DNA of 64,000 nt, taken from positions 12,519,765 to 12,583,764 of the forward strand of contig NC_091137.1 in the NCBI RefSeq assembly GCF_041381155.1, given 5' to 3'. Under the pieces are notes generated by a model. It was given only the letters and a program-made list of their open reading frames with translations, was not told where the DNA came from and searched no databases. Source of the stretch: Argopecten irradians (taxonomy: Eukaryota > Mollusca > Bivalvia > Pectinida > Pectinidae). Below are positions 22,215 through 34,041 of the stretch, piece after piece. The number at the start of each line of letters is the position of its first letter. Positions within the stretch are counted from its first letter, which is position 1. The translations under genes were made by a program, and so were the position numbers.

Positions 22215-22990
22215 ATTGTCTACCTTTAACATTATCTCCCCTTACATGACTTCGCCTGTAATGATTTAACATTGTCTTTTGTTTAATTATCTCTTCTTAC
22301 AAGATTCGGTTTTTTTTTGTATTTTTATTTTGTTTTTTTTTAACAATAATATACAAACATTGACTTGTTTCAGGCGGATAACTGTGATTTATCAATATGA
22401 GGAAGTGATTATCACCCGAGGGCCGACGGTCTGAGGGTTATATCACTCTCGAAGGTTGATAAATCAGCAGTATCCACCTGAAAATAGGTTGATATCTGTT
22501 TTATCATATGGTATTTACATCATGAAAACGTTTGGACTTACATTTACATACATGTATCTCCATGATATTGAGTATTTCTCTTTCCCTGAAATTGAGTAGT
22601 TTCCGATTTCTATATATGGGTACGACTTCGATCTTTGGAATCTTATATCAACCAGGGATAACGTCACAATGCATAGTTTGGAATTTTCCGGTGGATATCG
22701 TGTTGTATCGTGACGGGAAAGTGTAGTTTAGCAAATCAAGAACGAGCAAAACACATAGTCATATCATATTTTTGTTTAACATTATCTCTTCCTACATGAT
22801 TCGTCTTATATGTTTTGTGTCATGGTACGCGTTGGAAGATATCATGATACTGTGTGAGGAAACTATCATATATCTTCACAATCGAGCACTAGATTACCAA
22901 TAATGTCACATGTGCAAATACTGTGCGAATTTAACAATATTTTTTTGTTTAACATTATCTCCCCCTACATGATTTCGCCTGGCATGCTTT
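22215..22990. repeat. Dispersed 45-bp motif, four copies
   Basis: A motif close to TTTAACATTATCTCCCCTA followed by CATGATTCGCCTGTA recurs at about 22,226, 22,280, 22,778 and 22,944. Spacing is irregular. It could be a broken tandem array or the repeated core of an unnamed element, with the foldback at 22,368-22,483 inserted within it. Confidence 0.5.
22368..22483. mobile_element. 116-bp foldback element
   Basis: The left arm 22,368-22,395 (TTTCAGGCGGATAACTG, then TGATTTATCAA) pairs with the right arm 22,456-22,483 with few mismatches. The interior holds a second partial dyad (CACCCGAGGGCC against GAGGGTTATATCAC). It looks like a miniature palindromic element. No clear target duplication was seen. 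Confidence 0.65.
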
Positions 22991-24060
22991 ATTTTTAATC
23001 AAATTACCAAGTTGTTATTAACTGGAAAAAAGTTTTTCCACTTGAAATGTACAATAATATAAATGTCCAATGGAAACTTCATGTGTTCTAATTTCAATGG
23101 TATTAATATTTCATCTGTAATTAATGTCACATGTTAGATTTTAACAACACTATAAATTACAAAAATGTCTTTGTTATTTCCTTGATTATTAAACATGAAA
23201 GTATCTAGAAAGAACAAATAGGACAAGAATCATCCTAAACAAAAGATTCCGTAGTTAAGGTGAGGACGACTGGGATTTGATCATCGCATAGTTTCGCTGA
23301 TAGTGGATTTGAAAGGCGCTCGTAGATGTCAGAAGAATCAACTAGGTTTCGGTCGAAGGGTTTCGGAATACAAGTTAGGAGAGTAACTCGACTATTGTGT
23401 CGCCTGTATAAGCGGTTATATGTTTAAGTACAATGGGTATATCAGGCATGTTCCGGTATAAGAATTTGAAGAATGCGAAAAGGGAATAGGTTAACAACTC
23501 CGATAGGGCACCACTGTAGAACGGAAAGAGTGGAACAGATCTAATAAACACAAGTAATTAAACACTCGGGCGAAACACAGAGGCATCTTCTAGTCATCCT
23601 ATTATCAGGTACAATAGACACAACCGTGAGGTTCGATTAGAGGGATGAGATGTATATAAACTGGCTGTTATGACATGACGATTAACACAGCCGAGTATAG
23701 ATAAGCCTAAGTACAGGAACACACAATCCGTTTTACAAATCTAAAATCATGGGGTTTGGTAATTGACCTTTATATCCTACGAGAATACCTCAAATATTTA
23801 TCATTCTATGTTTAGGTATATAAGGTGTTCCATTCAAAGCTTTATCTCCACCTACTGTTCGACAAACCAAATAAATCAAAGTCCTTATACAATACCCGCA
23901 GGCTTTGACTTTAGAAAGGATAATTATAATTCATGTTCGAGACATTAATCAAGAGTTAAGAAAAACAAATTCAAATGTTTTAGTAATGATAACATACACA
24001 AACCAAAAAAACGACTTACAAACTAAATGCACAGCTGTATTAAACTATGTAACTCATTAT
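22490..24060. other. Non-coding stretch
   Basis: No supported gene is visible. Short open frames (for example 23,763-23,948) have no recognisable domain. Confidence 0.35.
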
Positions 24061-24064
24061 TGAG

Positions 24065-24480
24065 TGACCTTAAAAGGTGCGCCACCGCTCGACAAAGCAT
24101 AAACTAAAATTCATCTTTTTTGAACAATAATTGTGTGTTGTTATAATTGTGTGTGTGTATATAAAAATACAATGTAAAAATATATATGTGTGTTGTGTGT
24201 CCTAATTTTAACACAAAAAAATAATATTAAATTAATTACAGTTATGCCATTGGTGCATGTGCGAATCAGTACTTTCCATTACCATAAAGTAAAAGTTTGC
24301 CAATGGAAATTATTCGGAAAGCATTTAATTTTTATAATAATATATATATATATTTAACATGAAGTAAAATTAGAAGCTCAACAACATTTTCAATGGTGAG
24401 GTAATGGTGTAAAGTACCTTTTGTTAGAAACTGAAAGAGAAATACAAAATATTGTCGTAGGCGGATTTGAGATTAGTGAA
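24065..24480 (-). mobile_element. Diverged MITE of the AAAGATGCTCCACCGC family
   Basis: The left end (AAAAGGTGCGCCACCGCTCG) and an inner block (GGTAATGGTGTAAAGTA, TAGAAGCTCAACA) match, in reverse orientation, the better-preserved copy at 44,391-44,736. The right terminus is decayed. There is no coding capacity. Confidence 0.6.
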
Positions 24481-25597
24481 AAAAAATTCCATTTGTCATG
24501 CGGTTGAGCAACTTAAATTATTACTTATAGACCCACTAAAAAAGCTAGAAAGGTATTCTTGCGAGATTAAAAAAATAATCTCCTCTCCTCCATTTATATC
24601 CAAATCAACCAAATACCATGGCCATCATTAAGGCTGCTATATCAAGAAATCACTGAACATGACCAAACTTGGACTAAACTATAGATATCCATAACCAAAT
24701 TTTGCCATAGAATGCTCCATATGTAATTTTACCAAGGACGTAGATAAATATTAACGAATACCTAGGTATAACATGCCACGATAATGTGGTACGAAATGTT
24801 TCATTGAGAATTAATGTTTGATAACTTATTAATCCAAAATACATGACCTCCGGTTTTGTATTTTTGTCACTGTTTATAAATCACCAACACACATCAACTA
24901 CATTTACTATAATTGCATGAATGAAATATGTACTTTATCAATTATCTAATTACAACGAATAAATAAAGCATTGTTAAAACAACTTGCTAAAGCTGGATAA
25001 CGAAAAATAATTAGGGTCAGCATTTAATGATGATGGTCTCAAAAATTTTGTTTCATGAAAAGTATGTTAAAAAATTATACAATGTGATAGCAGATGAGGT
25101 TAAAATATGTTTTAATTCTTATTTAATTTTATTGGTAATATTCAATATATTCAGCCATGAGCCATTGAAAGATAATGTAATAAATCGAAAAAATGTAAAA
25201 CCATCAATTGAACACGTTATTTATTTTCTATTCATTATTACAGGTATAACCTGGTAATCTTAATCATCTTTTTCTTTTTTTTCTCGCCAATGTGTAAAGA
25301 CTTACAAGTTTCGACAATTGCACCGACGGAATGAAACGAAGGGAAATAACTCTGATATATATCTCAGTATCTGGAGGATGTAATTATTTAGTACAAGTAT
25401 TTTAAATTTTCACATTAGCATAATTATATGTAGAAGACTGTTTTGTATTGTAGCATGTTTTCTTTACTTATATGATACTGACTATTCCGGGTGGTTATAT
25501 GTTATTTGGGATTTTTTTCAGGGAGGCGTTGCGGATATCTTGTTACAATATTGCAATTCGACCAAAGAGACATTTCCATCATAATAATAATAACTAA
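24481..25597. other. AT-rich non-coding stretch before copy A
   Basis: No supported gene or repeat is seen. The open frame 25,027-25,257 is compositionally random. Confidence 0.35.
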
Positions 25598-28500
25598 AAA
25601 GATAATAGTCCGTGCAAAGGTAAAACCAGTCTAAATGCGTTCTTTGGCCTTCCAAAACGTCATTGTATACCATAATGTATGGTCAAGTAGTTCTGCTTTA
25701 CGGTGTCCAGTTGTTGAACCATTGAATTTTTGGGTGAAGCCCCGTGTAAATTTTAGCAGCTCAGTCTCTTAAATATACATTCTCCCAAACTCTTTGAATA
25801 ACGAGAGCGGCTGCGTGGAAAATGTCAACATGGACACTTGGGTTTCTCTCAGTGTCGTGTCGTTTCGTTTCGTGTGATAAACCACGAAAATGCGGCGGTA
25901 TGCAAATTGTTGTTTTGAGATGTAGATATGATTGATGCAAATGAAGTATTCTTACATTAATGACAATGCTTTGTAATCATTTTTTTCGATAAAAAGCATC
26001 TTGTACATGGAAATCGACACATAATATTCGGCCGATGCAGAGATGGGGCTCACCTCCGGCAAGGGGCTCAATTATTGCAGCATATGCATTCGTCGTATTT
26101 TACTTCACTTCAACCGAATCATGAAGGTTAAATACAAATAATCGTAAACATTATTATTTCCCATTTAAAACCACACGAAAACGTTCCATAGAACGTCCAT
26201 GCATGTAGCTGTCAAAGATGTGAAAAATAAATTAGCTCATACATAGATAATTATTTTACAAGTACAATAGTATGCGTGTTCAATTATTACGTGTAAGCTT
26301 TTTTTGCAGAGATTTAATTTAATTATCTATGTCTCTGGTTGGTTGTTTTTTTGTAAACAAATATTTGAGTTCTGGAGAGAGATGACATGAATGAATGTCC
26401 AGCTGGAAGGAAAAGAAAACTTTTATGATGTATATGTATCGTACAATGTATATATTGTAAACGTACATTCCATGTTAGCTGCTATAGAATAACAAAACTA
26501 GGAAATTCTCTCAGTACATGTTGATAATATTTAATTCTTCCACATTCATGTAGGCCTATATTATGCTGTGTGAGAATTAACACATCATTTATATTTTCAG
26601 AAAACTTATAGGGCCTAATGTATGTTACTTTCCTTTTCTGTTGTTTCCTGTTCTTTTTTGTGCTCTGGAGAAAAAGATGATTTGAGTTGCGAAGAAAAGT
26701 GTGAGTTATTAATTAAGAGGAAATGTGTAACCACAGTACTTTGTCTGTAGCCGAGTGAGGGTTCTATACTGTTTTAATAGTCCCAGTAATTAAATAATTA
26801 AAAATGAAAATTTCAAAATTAAGATGAAATGGTTTGTAAATTCCATTTTTGAATGAAGTGGTTCCCCTCCTTTGAGAGTACACAGTGTGTATACCCTTTT
26901 TGGTTTTTTAGGAATAATACCTGAATAGGAACCTGAAATAACATGACAATCAATCAGGTATGTGTGTGTGAGTGGGGGGGGGGGGTGGGGGGCTAAAAGA
27001 CAGAAGAATCATGAGGGTTGGGAAGTTGTAACTTGAGTGCAGGGGGTTGATTGAAATATAGATAGAAAATAGCTACAGATAACTGGAAGTGGAAGGGTGC
27101 TTTTATCATTGATCTGGTCATTGCATATTTGGGGTTTTACATGGGCTTTTTTTTGGTTATTTAAGTCTCATTGATTTTGTGAGCAATCTTTGAATCCATA
27201 TGGTACTGTATATCTTTCTTTTTTTCCATGTGTAGCTATTTCTTCTGTATTTCACCCTCCCGCCCAAGTCACAACTTTCCCAATAGGTACCACTTTTTTG
27301 TTTAGAACTCAAATCAAAAGAACAGATGTACTATAGTACTACATACTACATTTTTAGTCTATGTGTTTGTAATCACTGTTACTACAGTATCATACATAAA
27401 TGGTCATGTAAAGTTACACGGTCTAAATGATATTTGGTTTACAAAGTTTTACATTTCACACTTGCTAGTTTTTTTGGTTTTATTTATGTGACTCTCTTGT
27501 AAATATTTTAGAAAATCCTAAGACAAAATCAAATCAGATCGAAAAAACTCAACGCAGAGCAGCACGTTTTACAACATTACCACAGACAAGTTCAGTCCAA
27601 ATACTTGGCTAAATGGAACCTTTTACAAGCAGAACATGACACGTTTAATTTTATTTTATAAAATCATACACCATATGTTGCAGTAACTATAGTCAAATTC
27701 TCAATCTGTTAAGACATCAGGACGAGTCACATCCATTTCACATATGACTTTAGAGCCCACCAAACTTATTCAAACCACTCTTTTTTTCCACAACTAAAAC
27801 AATGGAACATCCTACCGGTTGGTACTAGATGCAATCATAGAGGTCTTGACACATATGTTGATGAACGATCTTGAAAAAATACCCCTCTCCCTAAACGATC
27901 TTTCATATTTTTATCTTATAACTGTCACTAAAAGAAAAATAAGTAAAAAAAACTAACATGACCTTCACGATCACTGTAAAAACTTCACTCTTTTTTTTTC
28001 CAAAATCACGCCTCATGCAATCCACACAATCTAATCCCATCGATGGTTTGTGTTTTCTTATAAGACTAAGTAGAAGACAACAATGTTATCGAGGCCGCTA
28101 TATGTATGGCAAATGCTTATATTTTAAAAGTAATTGAAAAAAGCTATTTGACAAATCAAATGGGGCACTGGATGCAAGAATATAATCTGGATTAGAGGAC
28201 TAATATCAAAACGCAAATATTGTATACAAAGTTAAAACAATGAAAAAGTATTTGGGCAATTTTCATAAATTTTTATTTTATATATTTACAGTGTGAAAGG
28301 AAACATTTAATATAAATTAATACTGTTTAAATGTTCTGTTCAGGTGATATTCTAGGTCCATTATTTGGGGAAAAGTGTACTTTCAAGAGCACTTCAAATC
28401 AAACATTCTTCAGTCTTCATATGATGCTAATTGTTGTATATGTATATATACATACACTTGTATACAGGTTCCAAGGGATGAACTTTCTGTATTCATGTCA

Positions 28501-30046
28501 CTATGCATGACATGGTGCCTGACAAAAAATGAACCAGCAATTTTTTATTTCTGTTGTATATGGATGACAAAAAATTGAAATTGATCAATTTCAAATATAT
28601 ATAATTGAATAAATGTAGGTTCATTCTACAGGGCGTTTTTTTTTTATTTTAGAGGGAAAACATTTTATAAGTTGTGAACAATGTGTCACCTGATGCAGTT
28701 TGTTGATAGAATGCATAAATATTGTTTCAAAAAAAGAGTACCAATATATTCATTATCCGTATAGCTTTTCCAAAAAAGCTTTCCCAGAATTAATTATAAA
28801 ATGATACAATGGACCTGCAGACATTTCAACTCTGTAAAGCAGTACATCTACACATGAACCAGGTACAGTTGTAATAAATATACAAACCACTATTTATTAT
28901 TATGACCAGAATAATACTGTATGTGTCCTCCAAATATATCTACAAGAACAAGCTTTTAAAACCTACATGTACATATGCTTTATGTGTTATATCTGAACAT
29001 TCTATACAAATACATTTTTTACCAATTATCATACATTAGTAAATCCTATTATACAATGCTATGTGTTATAACCACTACAGAGATCTTGTACAGAAACAAA
29101 AATTTACAAATTGCAAAAATCTATAATTTTTACATCAGAACTGTCCGATTGAATTGACCAGGCGTAGCATAATATTATTAGATTAATTGTGAAAAACAAA
29201 ATCTTAGCTTGATAACTGCACTAGCGGTTACATTCTACAACTGTACATGGCATTACAACTAGAGGTCATCGCTTATAAAAAATTACAGGGCATTCATTAC
29301 CCCTCTAGTGGGCCCTCACTAAAGAACCGCTATTTACCCCAGGTTTACGTTTTTTACGCAGATTGGGGCATCAGGTATTGAAAACATGCCTGTGGACCAT
29401 TCATGTGACCAACTCATTAGATGAAAAAACTACTGCTAGGGACTATTTACATATTGACTATCAAAGAGCACCGCAAGACTCACCTCTCTATAAGCTGAGC
29501 AGGGAGACCTCCTGACGCTAACGGGCTAGTGGCCTAGGTACGTTACAACAGGGAGACAGGTCACGGAATGCCGGAGTGCTCGTTTTGGATTACATGTTCT
29601 ACTTCACTATAAACAAGTTGTATTACTAACCCACTCTCCATGAGTTCCCAGTAATGTTTACCGAGTCAGGAGTTGTGGGATTGATCGATGCTCTCCATTG
29701 CATTTTCCTTTCCGCCATTTTAGGTGGAGTGACAGTTGGGTTTGATTTTGGACGGAACACGCTATGTTTGTCAGATAAACTTACACGGTTAGCCCTGTTT
29801 TGTTTACTACGGAGAGTGGTGGGTTGTTGCGCATGCGCTTATGATTGAAACATGGCACCTCTCCGATAGCCGTCCGGGAGGGACTTTCTGGATATCCCAT
29901 AGATATTATTATTTTCTTCGGCATGTACAGCGCATTTTGACGGAAAGTTGTCATTTTTCTAATTCATAAGATATTATACCGGATATCATTTGAATACCAT
30001 TTTTTACCTCGATTTTACAGCTCACCTAGCCCGGATATTCGATCTC
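25598..30046 (+). mobile_element. TTAA-flanked element, copy A
   Basis: First of three copies of one element. Its left end is a corrupted version of the family terminus (AGTGAATAGTCGGGCAA, followed by AACCAGTCTAAATGCG), and its right end is a corrupted form of TTGCCCGACTATTCGCT next to TTAA (30,047-30,050), which is shared with copy B. Length is 4.45 kb against 3.55 kb for copy C. About 550 bp of the excess is an inserted LINE fragment (27,527-28,080); the rest is many small insertions. No transposase frame is visible in any copy, so the element is non-autonomous. TTAA target sites suggest piggyBac- or Kolobok-type mobilisation. Near its right end are promoter-like motifs (TGCGCATGCGC at 29,828-29,838; CCGCCATTTTAG at 29,712-29,723). 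Confidence 0.75.
27527..28080 (+). mobile_element. LINE 3' fragment inside copy A
   Basis: Remnant of the C-terminal part of a LINE ORF2 (words resembling EKTQRRAARF and WNILP are visible in broken frames) plus a 3' untranslated region. It is flanked by the 6-bp duplication AGACAA (27,521-27,526 and 28,075-28,080). The same insertion is present in copy B and absent in copy C, where a single AGACAA marks the empty site (35,767-35,772). Its coding words resemble the LINE at 42,106-43,134. Confidence 0.75.
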
Positions 30047-30050
30047 TTAA

Positions 30051-33000
30051 AGTGAATAGTCGGGCAAAGGAAACAGTCCTAAAGGAGTTCTTTGTGGCCT
30101 TCAAAAAAGTCATTGCGCGATTCCATAATGTCTGGTCAGCGTTCTGCTTACGGTGTTCCAGTTTCTGACCTTCTGAAATTTTGGGCGAAGCCCCGTGTAA
30201 ACTTTAGCACTGTTCTTAATATTTAATTCTCCAAAACTCTTTGAAAACGAGGCGCTGCGTGGAATGGAAATGTCAACCTGGACATAGTGTTTCTAAGGCC
30301 GTTGATCGGTTTCGTTTCGTGTGATAAACCACTAATGCGGTATGACAATTTTTTGTTTTTGTGATGGATAACATTTGTTGCAAATGAAGATCTATTTTAC
30401 TTTAAGAGACTATGCCTTTGTATTCTATTTCTTCGATAAATTAAAAGTCAATCTTGTACATGGAAAATCGACACAATATTCGGCCGATTGCTGAGGGATT
30501 GGCGGCCCCGGCAAGGGGCAATTATTTGCAGCATTAAGCATTCACGTCGTATTTTACCATCAACTGAATTCTTGATGGTTAAAAATACAAATAATCGTAA
30601 ACCATAATTTCCCATATTAAAAACCACACCGAAAAACGTTCCATCGAACGTCCATGCATGTAGCTGTCAAAGGATGGCGTTTGAAAATAAATTAGCTCCA
30701 TACATTGATATTTTACAAGTACAATATTGGTGTTCAATTATTCGTTTTGTAAGTTTTATGCAGACGATGTATTAAATTATCTATGTCTCTGGTTGGGTTT
30801 TTTTTGTAAACAATATTTGCTGTTCTGGTGGAGAGAGAACATGAATGTTGCCCAGCTGGGAAGGAAAGGAAACTTTTTTATGTATGTCATTATTGTATCG
30901 TACAATGTATATATGATTAATTAACTTACCATTCCATTGTTGATGCCTATAGAAATTACAACTAGGAAATTCTCTCTAACATTGCATAATACTTAATTCT
31001 TCATACATTCCTGTAGGGGGGGCATATATATGATTGTGTGAATTAAAACACATCAATATTATTATTTCCAGAAATCAAATACTAGGCCTACATGTATGTT
31101 ACTTTCCTTTTCGTTTGTTTCCCTGTTCTTTTTTTGATGGCTCTGGAGAAAAAGATGATTGATGTTGAAGAAATAAGTAATTAAGTTAAAGATGATTCTC
31201 TTGCTGTACCACAGTACATTTGTCTGTAGACGTGGGGGGTTTCTATACTGTGTTAAATAGTCTCCAGTAATATTGAATAATTAAATTGAAAATTTCAAAA
31301 ATTATGATGAAATTGTAAATTCCAATTTTTGATTGAAGTGGTTCCCTCTCCTTTGAGATTAACACAGTGTGGTATACCCTTTTTGGTTTTTAAGAATAAT
31401 ACCTGAATAGGAACCTGAAATAAACATGACAATTCAATCAGGTAGTGTGTGTTGGGGGGTGGGGGTGGGGCGGCTACACAAGACCAGGATGAATACATGA
31501 GGTTGGGAAGTTGTAACTTGAGTGGGGGGGTTGAAATATAGAAGAGATATAGCTCATAACAGAATAACTGGAAGGTGGAAGGGTGCTTTTTCATTGAATC
31601 GGGTCATTGCATATTTGGTGGGAGTTTACATGGACTTTTTTTTATTTTGGGGTTAGTTTTGTCTCTACATCGTGATTTTGGCAGCAAACTTTGAATCCAT
31701 TTGGAACTGTCTATCTTTCTTTTTTTCCTCTGTGTAGCTATTTCTTACTGGTATTTCACCCTCCGCCCAAGGCAACAACTTACCAATAGGTACCACTTTT
31801 TTGTTTAGAACTTCAAAATCAAAGACAGTTTGTACATAGTACTACATACTAAATTGTAGTCTTGTGTTTGTAATCACTGTTACTACAGTATTAATACATA
31901 AATGGTCTATGTAGAGTTACACATAGACAAATAAATGTGAAATTTGTTTCAGACAAAAAGATTTTTAAATTTCAGATAACCTTGTAGTTTTATGGTTTGG
32001 TTTTTATATGCTTGAGTCTACTCTTTGTAAAGTAGATTTTAGAAAATCCTTAAGACAAATCAAATCATGCAAATCGAAAAAAAACACAACGCAGTAGCAG
32101 CACGCGTATACAACAAGGCAGATACCAAAACACAAGTTCAGTACAAGACTCATGATGGAAAAACCTCAACTGGACCTCACTACAAAAACACGCAGACACA
32201 AGAACACGTTTAATTTTATTTTATTAAAATCTACACCTTCATGTGGCCAATAAACTATAGTCTCAAATTCTCAATCTGACTGACTTCAGGACGAGACAAT
32301 CACATCCATTCACATATAGGCATATAGCTGCCACCCAAGGGGACATATTAAAACACTCTTTTTTTTCCACACACAATTAAAAATATGGAAACATCCTACC
32401 GGTGGGCTACAGTTACAAAGCACTACATCAGAGTGTCTTAATGTCACAATCCCTAAAAAAAACAGAAACTGAAAACCTAAACCCCACTCCTAATATTTCT
32501 TTCATATTTTTTACTTTTAACTTGTCACTTAAGAAAATAATAATAAAATTACAATGCACCTTCACGACACTGTAATAAACTTCACTCTTTTTTTTTCCAC
32601 AATCCTTCCGCCTCTGCCAATCCGCACAACGTATAATCATACGGCATTCGATGGATTTGTGTTTCTTATAAGAAGAAGGAAGTAAGAAGACAATGTTATC
32701 TATATTTGTTATATGTAAAAACAAATCCTTATATTTTAACAAGTAATTGAAAAGCGTATCTCACAAGCCCTGACAAACAAATGGGGCCAGGCATATGGAT
32801 GCTGAGAATTATAATCACTGAAATCTAGAGGACTAATTATAAACCAAAATATTTCTACAAAGTTTTTTAAACAATGAAAAAGTATTGCATCATAATTTTA
32901 TTTAATGATTACAGTTGAAAGGCAAACATTTAATTAAATTAATACTGTTTAAATGTTCTGTCATGATCTTCTAGGTCCATATTGGAAACAGTTTACTTTC

Positions 33001-34037
33001 AAGAGCACTCATATCAACATTCTTCAGTCTTCATATGATGCTAATTGTATGTATATGTATACATACACTTGTATACAGGTCCAAGGGATGAACTTTCTGT
33101 ATTCATGTCACTATGCATGCATGGTGCCTGAAAAAAAGAACCAACAATTTTTTATATCTGTTGAAAATGACAAAAATTGAAATGATCAATTTCAAATATA
33201 TATAAATGAATAAATGTAGGTTCATTCTACAGGTTTTTTTTTTATTTTAGAGAAAACATTTTATAAGTTGTGAATGTGTCACTGATGCATTTGATAGAAT
33301 CAAATATTGTTTCAAAAAAGATACAAAATTCATTATCTATAGTTCCAACAAAAAATTTCAGAATAATTATAAATGATACATGGCTGCAGTACATACACAT
33401 GAACCAGGTACAGTTGTAATAAATATACAAACACTATTTATTATTATGACCAGAAATAATACTGTATGTGTCCTCCAAATATATCTAAAGAACAAGCTAA
33501 AACCTACATGTACATATGTATATGTGTATATCAGAACATATACAATACAATTTTACCGATTAACCTACAATGTAAATCCTATATACAATGTATGTGTATA
33601 AACACTACCAGAACATGTACAGAACAAAAATTTACAAATTAAAAATCTATAAATATATACATCAGAACTGTATGAATTGACCGGTAGCATAATATTATAG
33701 ATTAATTGAAACAAATCTTAGCTTGATAATGCACTAGCGGTTACATTCTAACTGTACATGCATTACAACGGTACATTTTATAAAAATACAGGGCATTCAT
33801 TACCCCTAAAGAGGCCCCACGAAAGAACCGCTATTTACCCCAGGGTTACGTTTTACGCGATTGGGGAACAGGTATGAAACATGTGACCATATGTGACCAC
33901 TCATTTATGAAAAAATACTGCTAGGGACTATTTACATAATGATCAAAATACGAAGACTCACTCACTATCAGCTGAGCAGGGAGTACCGGGTAGTAGGCCT
34001 AGGTACGTACAGTAGCGGTCCGGAGCCGCGTGCTCGT
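30051..34037 (+). mobile_element. TTAA-flanked element, copy B (3' truncated)
   Basis: Begins with the exact family terminus AGTGAATAGTCGGGCAAAGG directly after TTAA (30,047-30,050), in tandem with copy A. It lacks about 390 bp of the right-hand end and stops at GTGCTCGTTT, where copy C begins in the opposite direction. From 30,051 to about 32,900 it differs from copy C mainly by many small insertions; from about 32,950 to 34,037 it is nearly identical to C. It contains the same LINE fragment as copy A. Confidence 0.75.
32059..32693 (+). mobile_element. LINE 3' fragment inside copy B
   Basis: Same insertion as at 27,527-28,080, flanked by AGACAA (32,053-32,058 and 32,688-32,693). Its 3' tail reads as an AAG-rich repeat (AAGAAGAAGGAAG), like the (GAA)n tail of the LINE ending near 43,134. 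The frames are broken. Confidence 0.7.
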
Positions 34038-34041
34038 TTAA

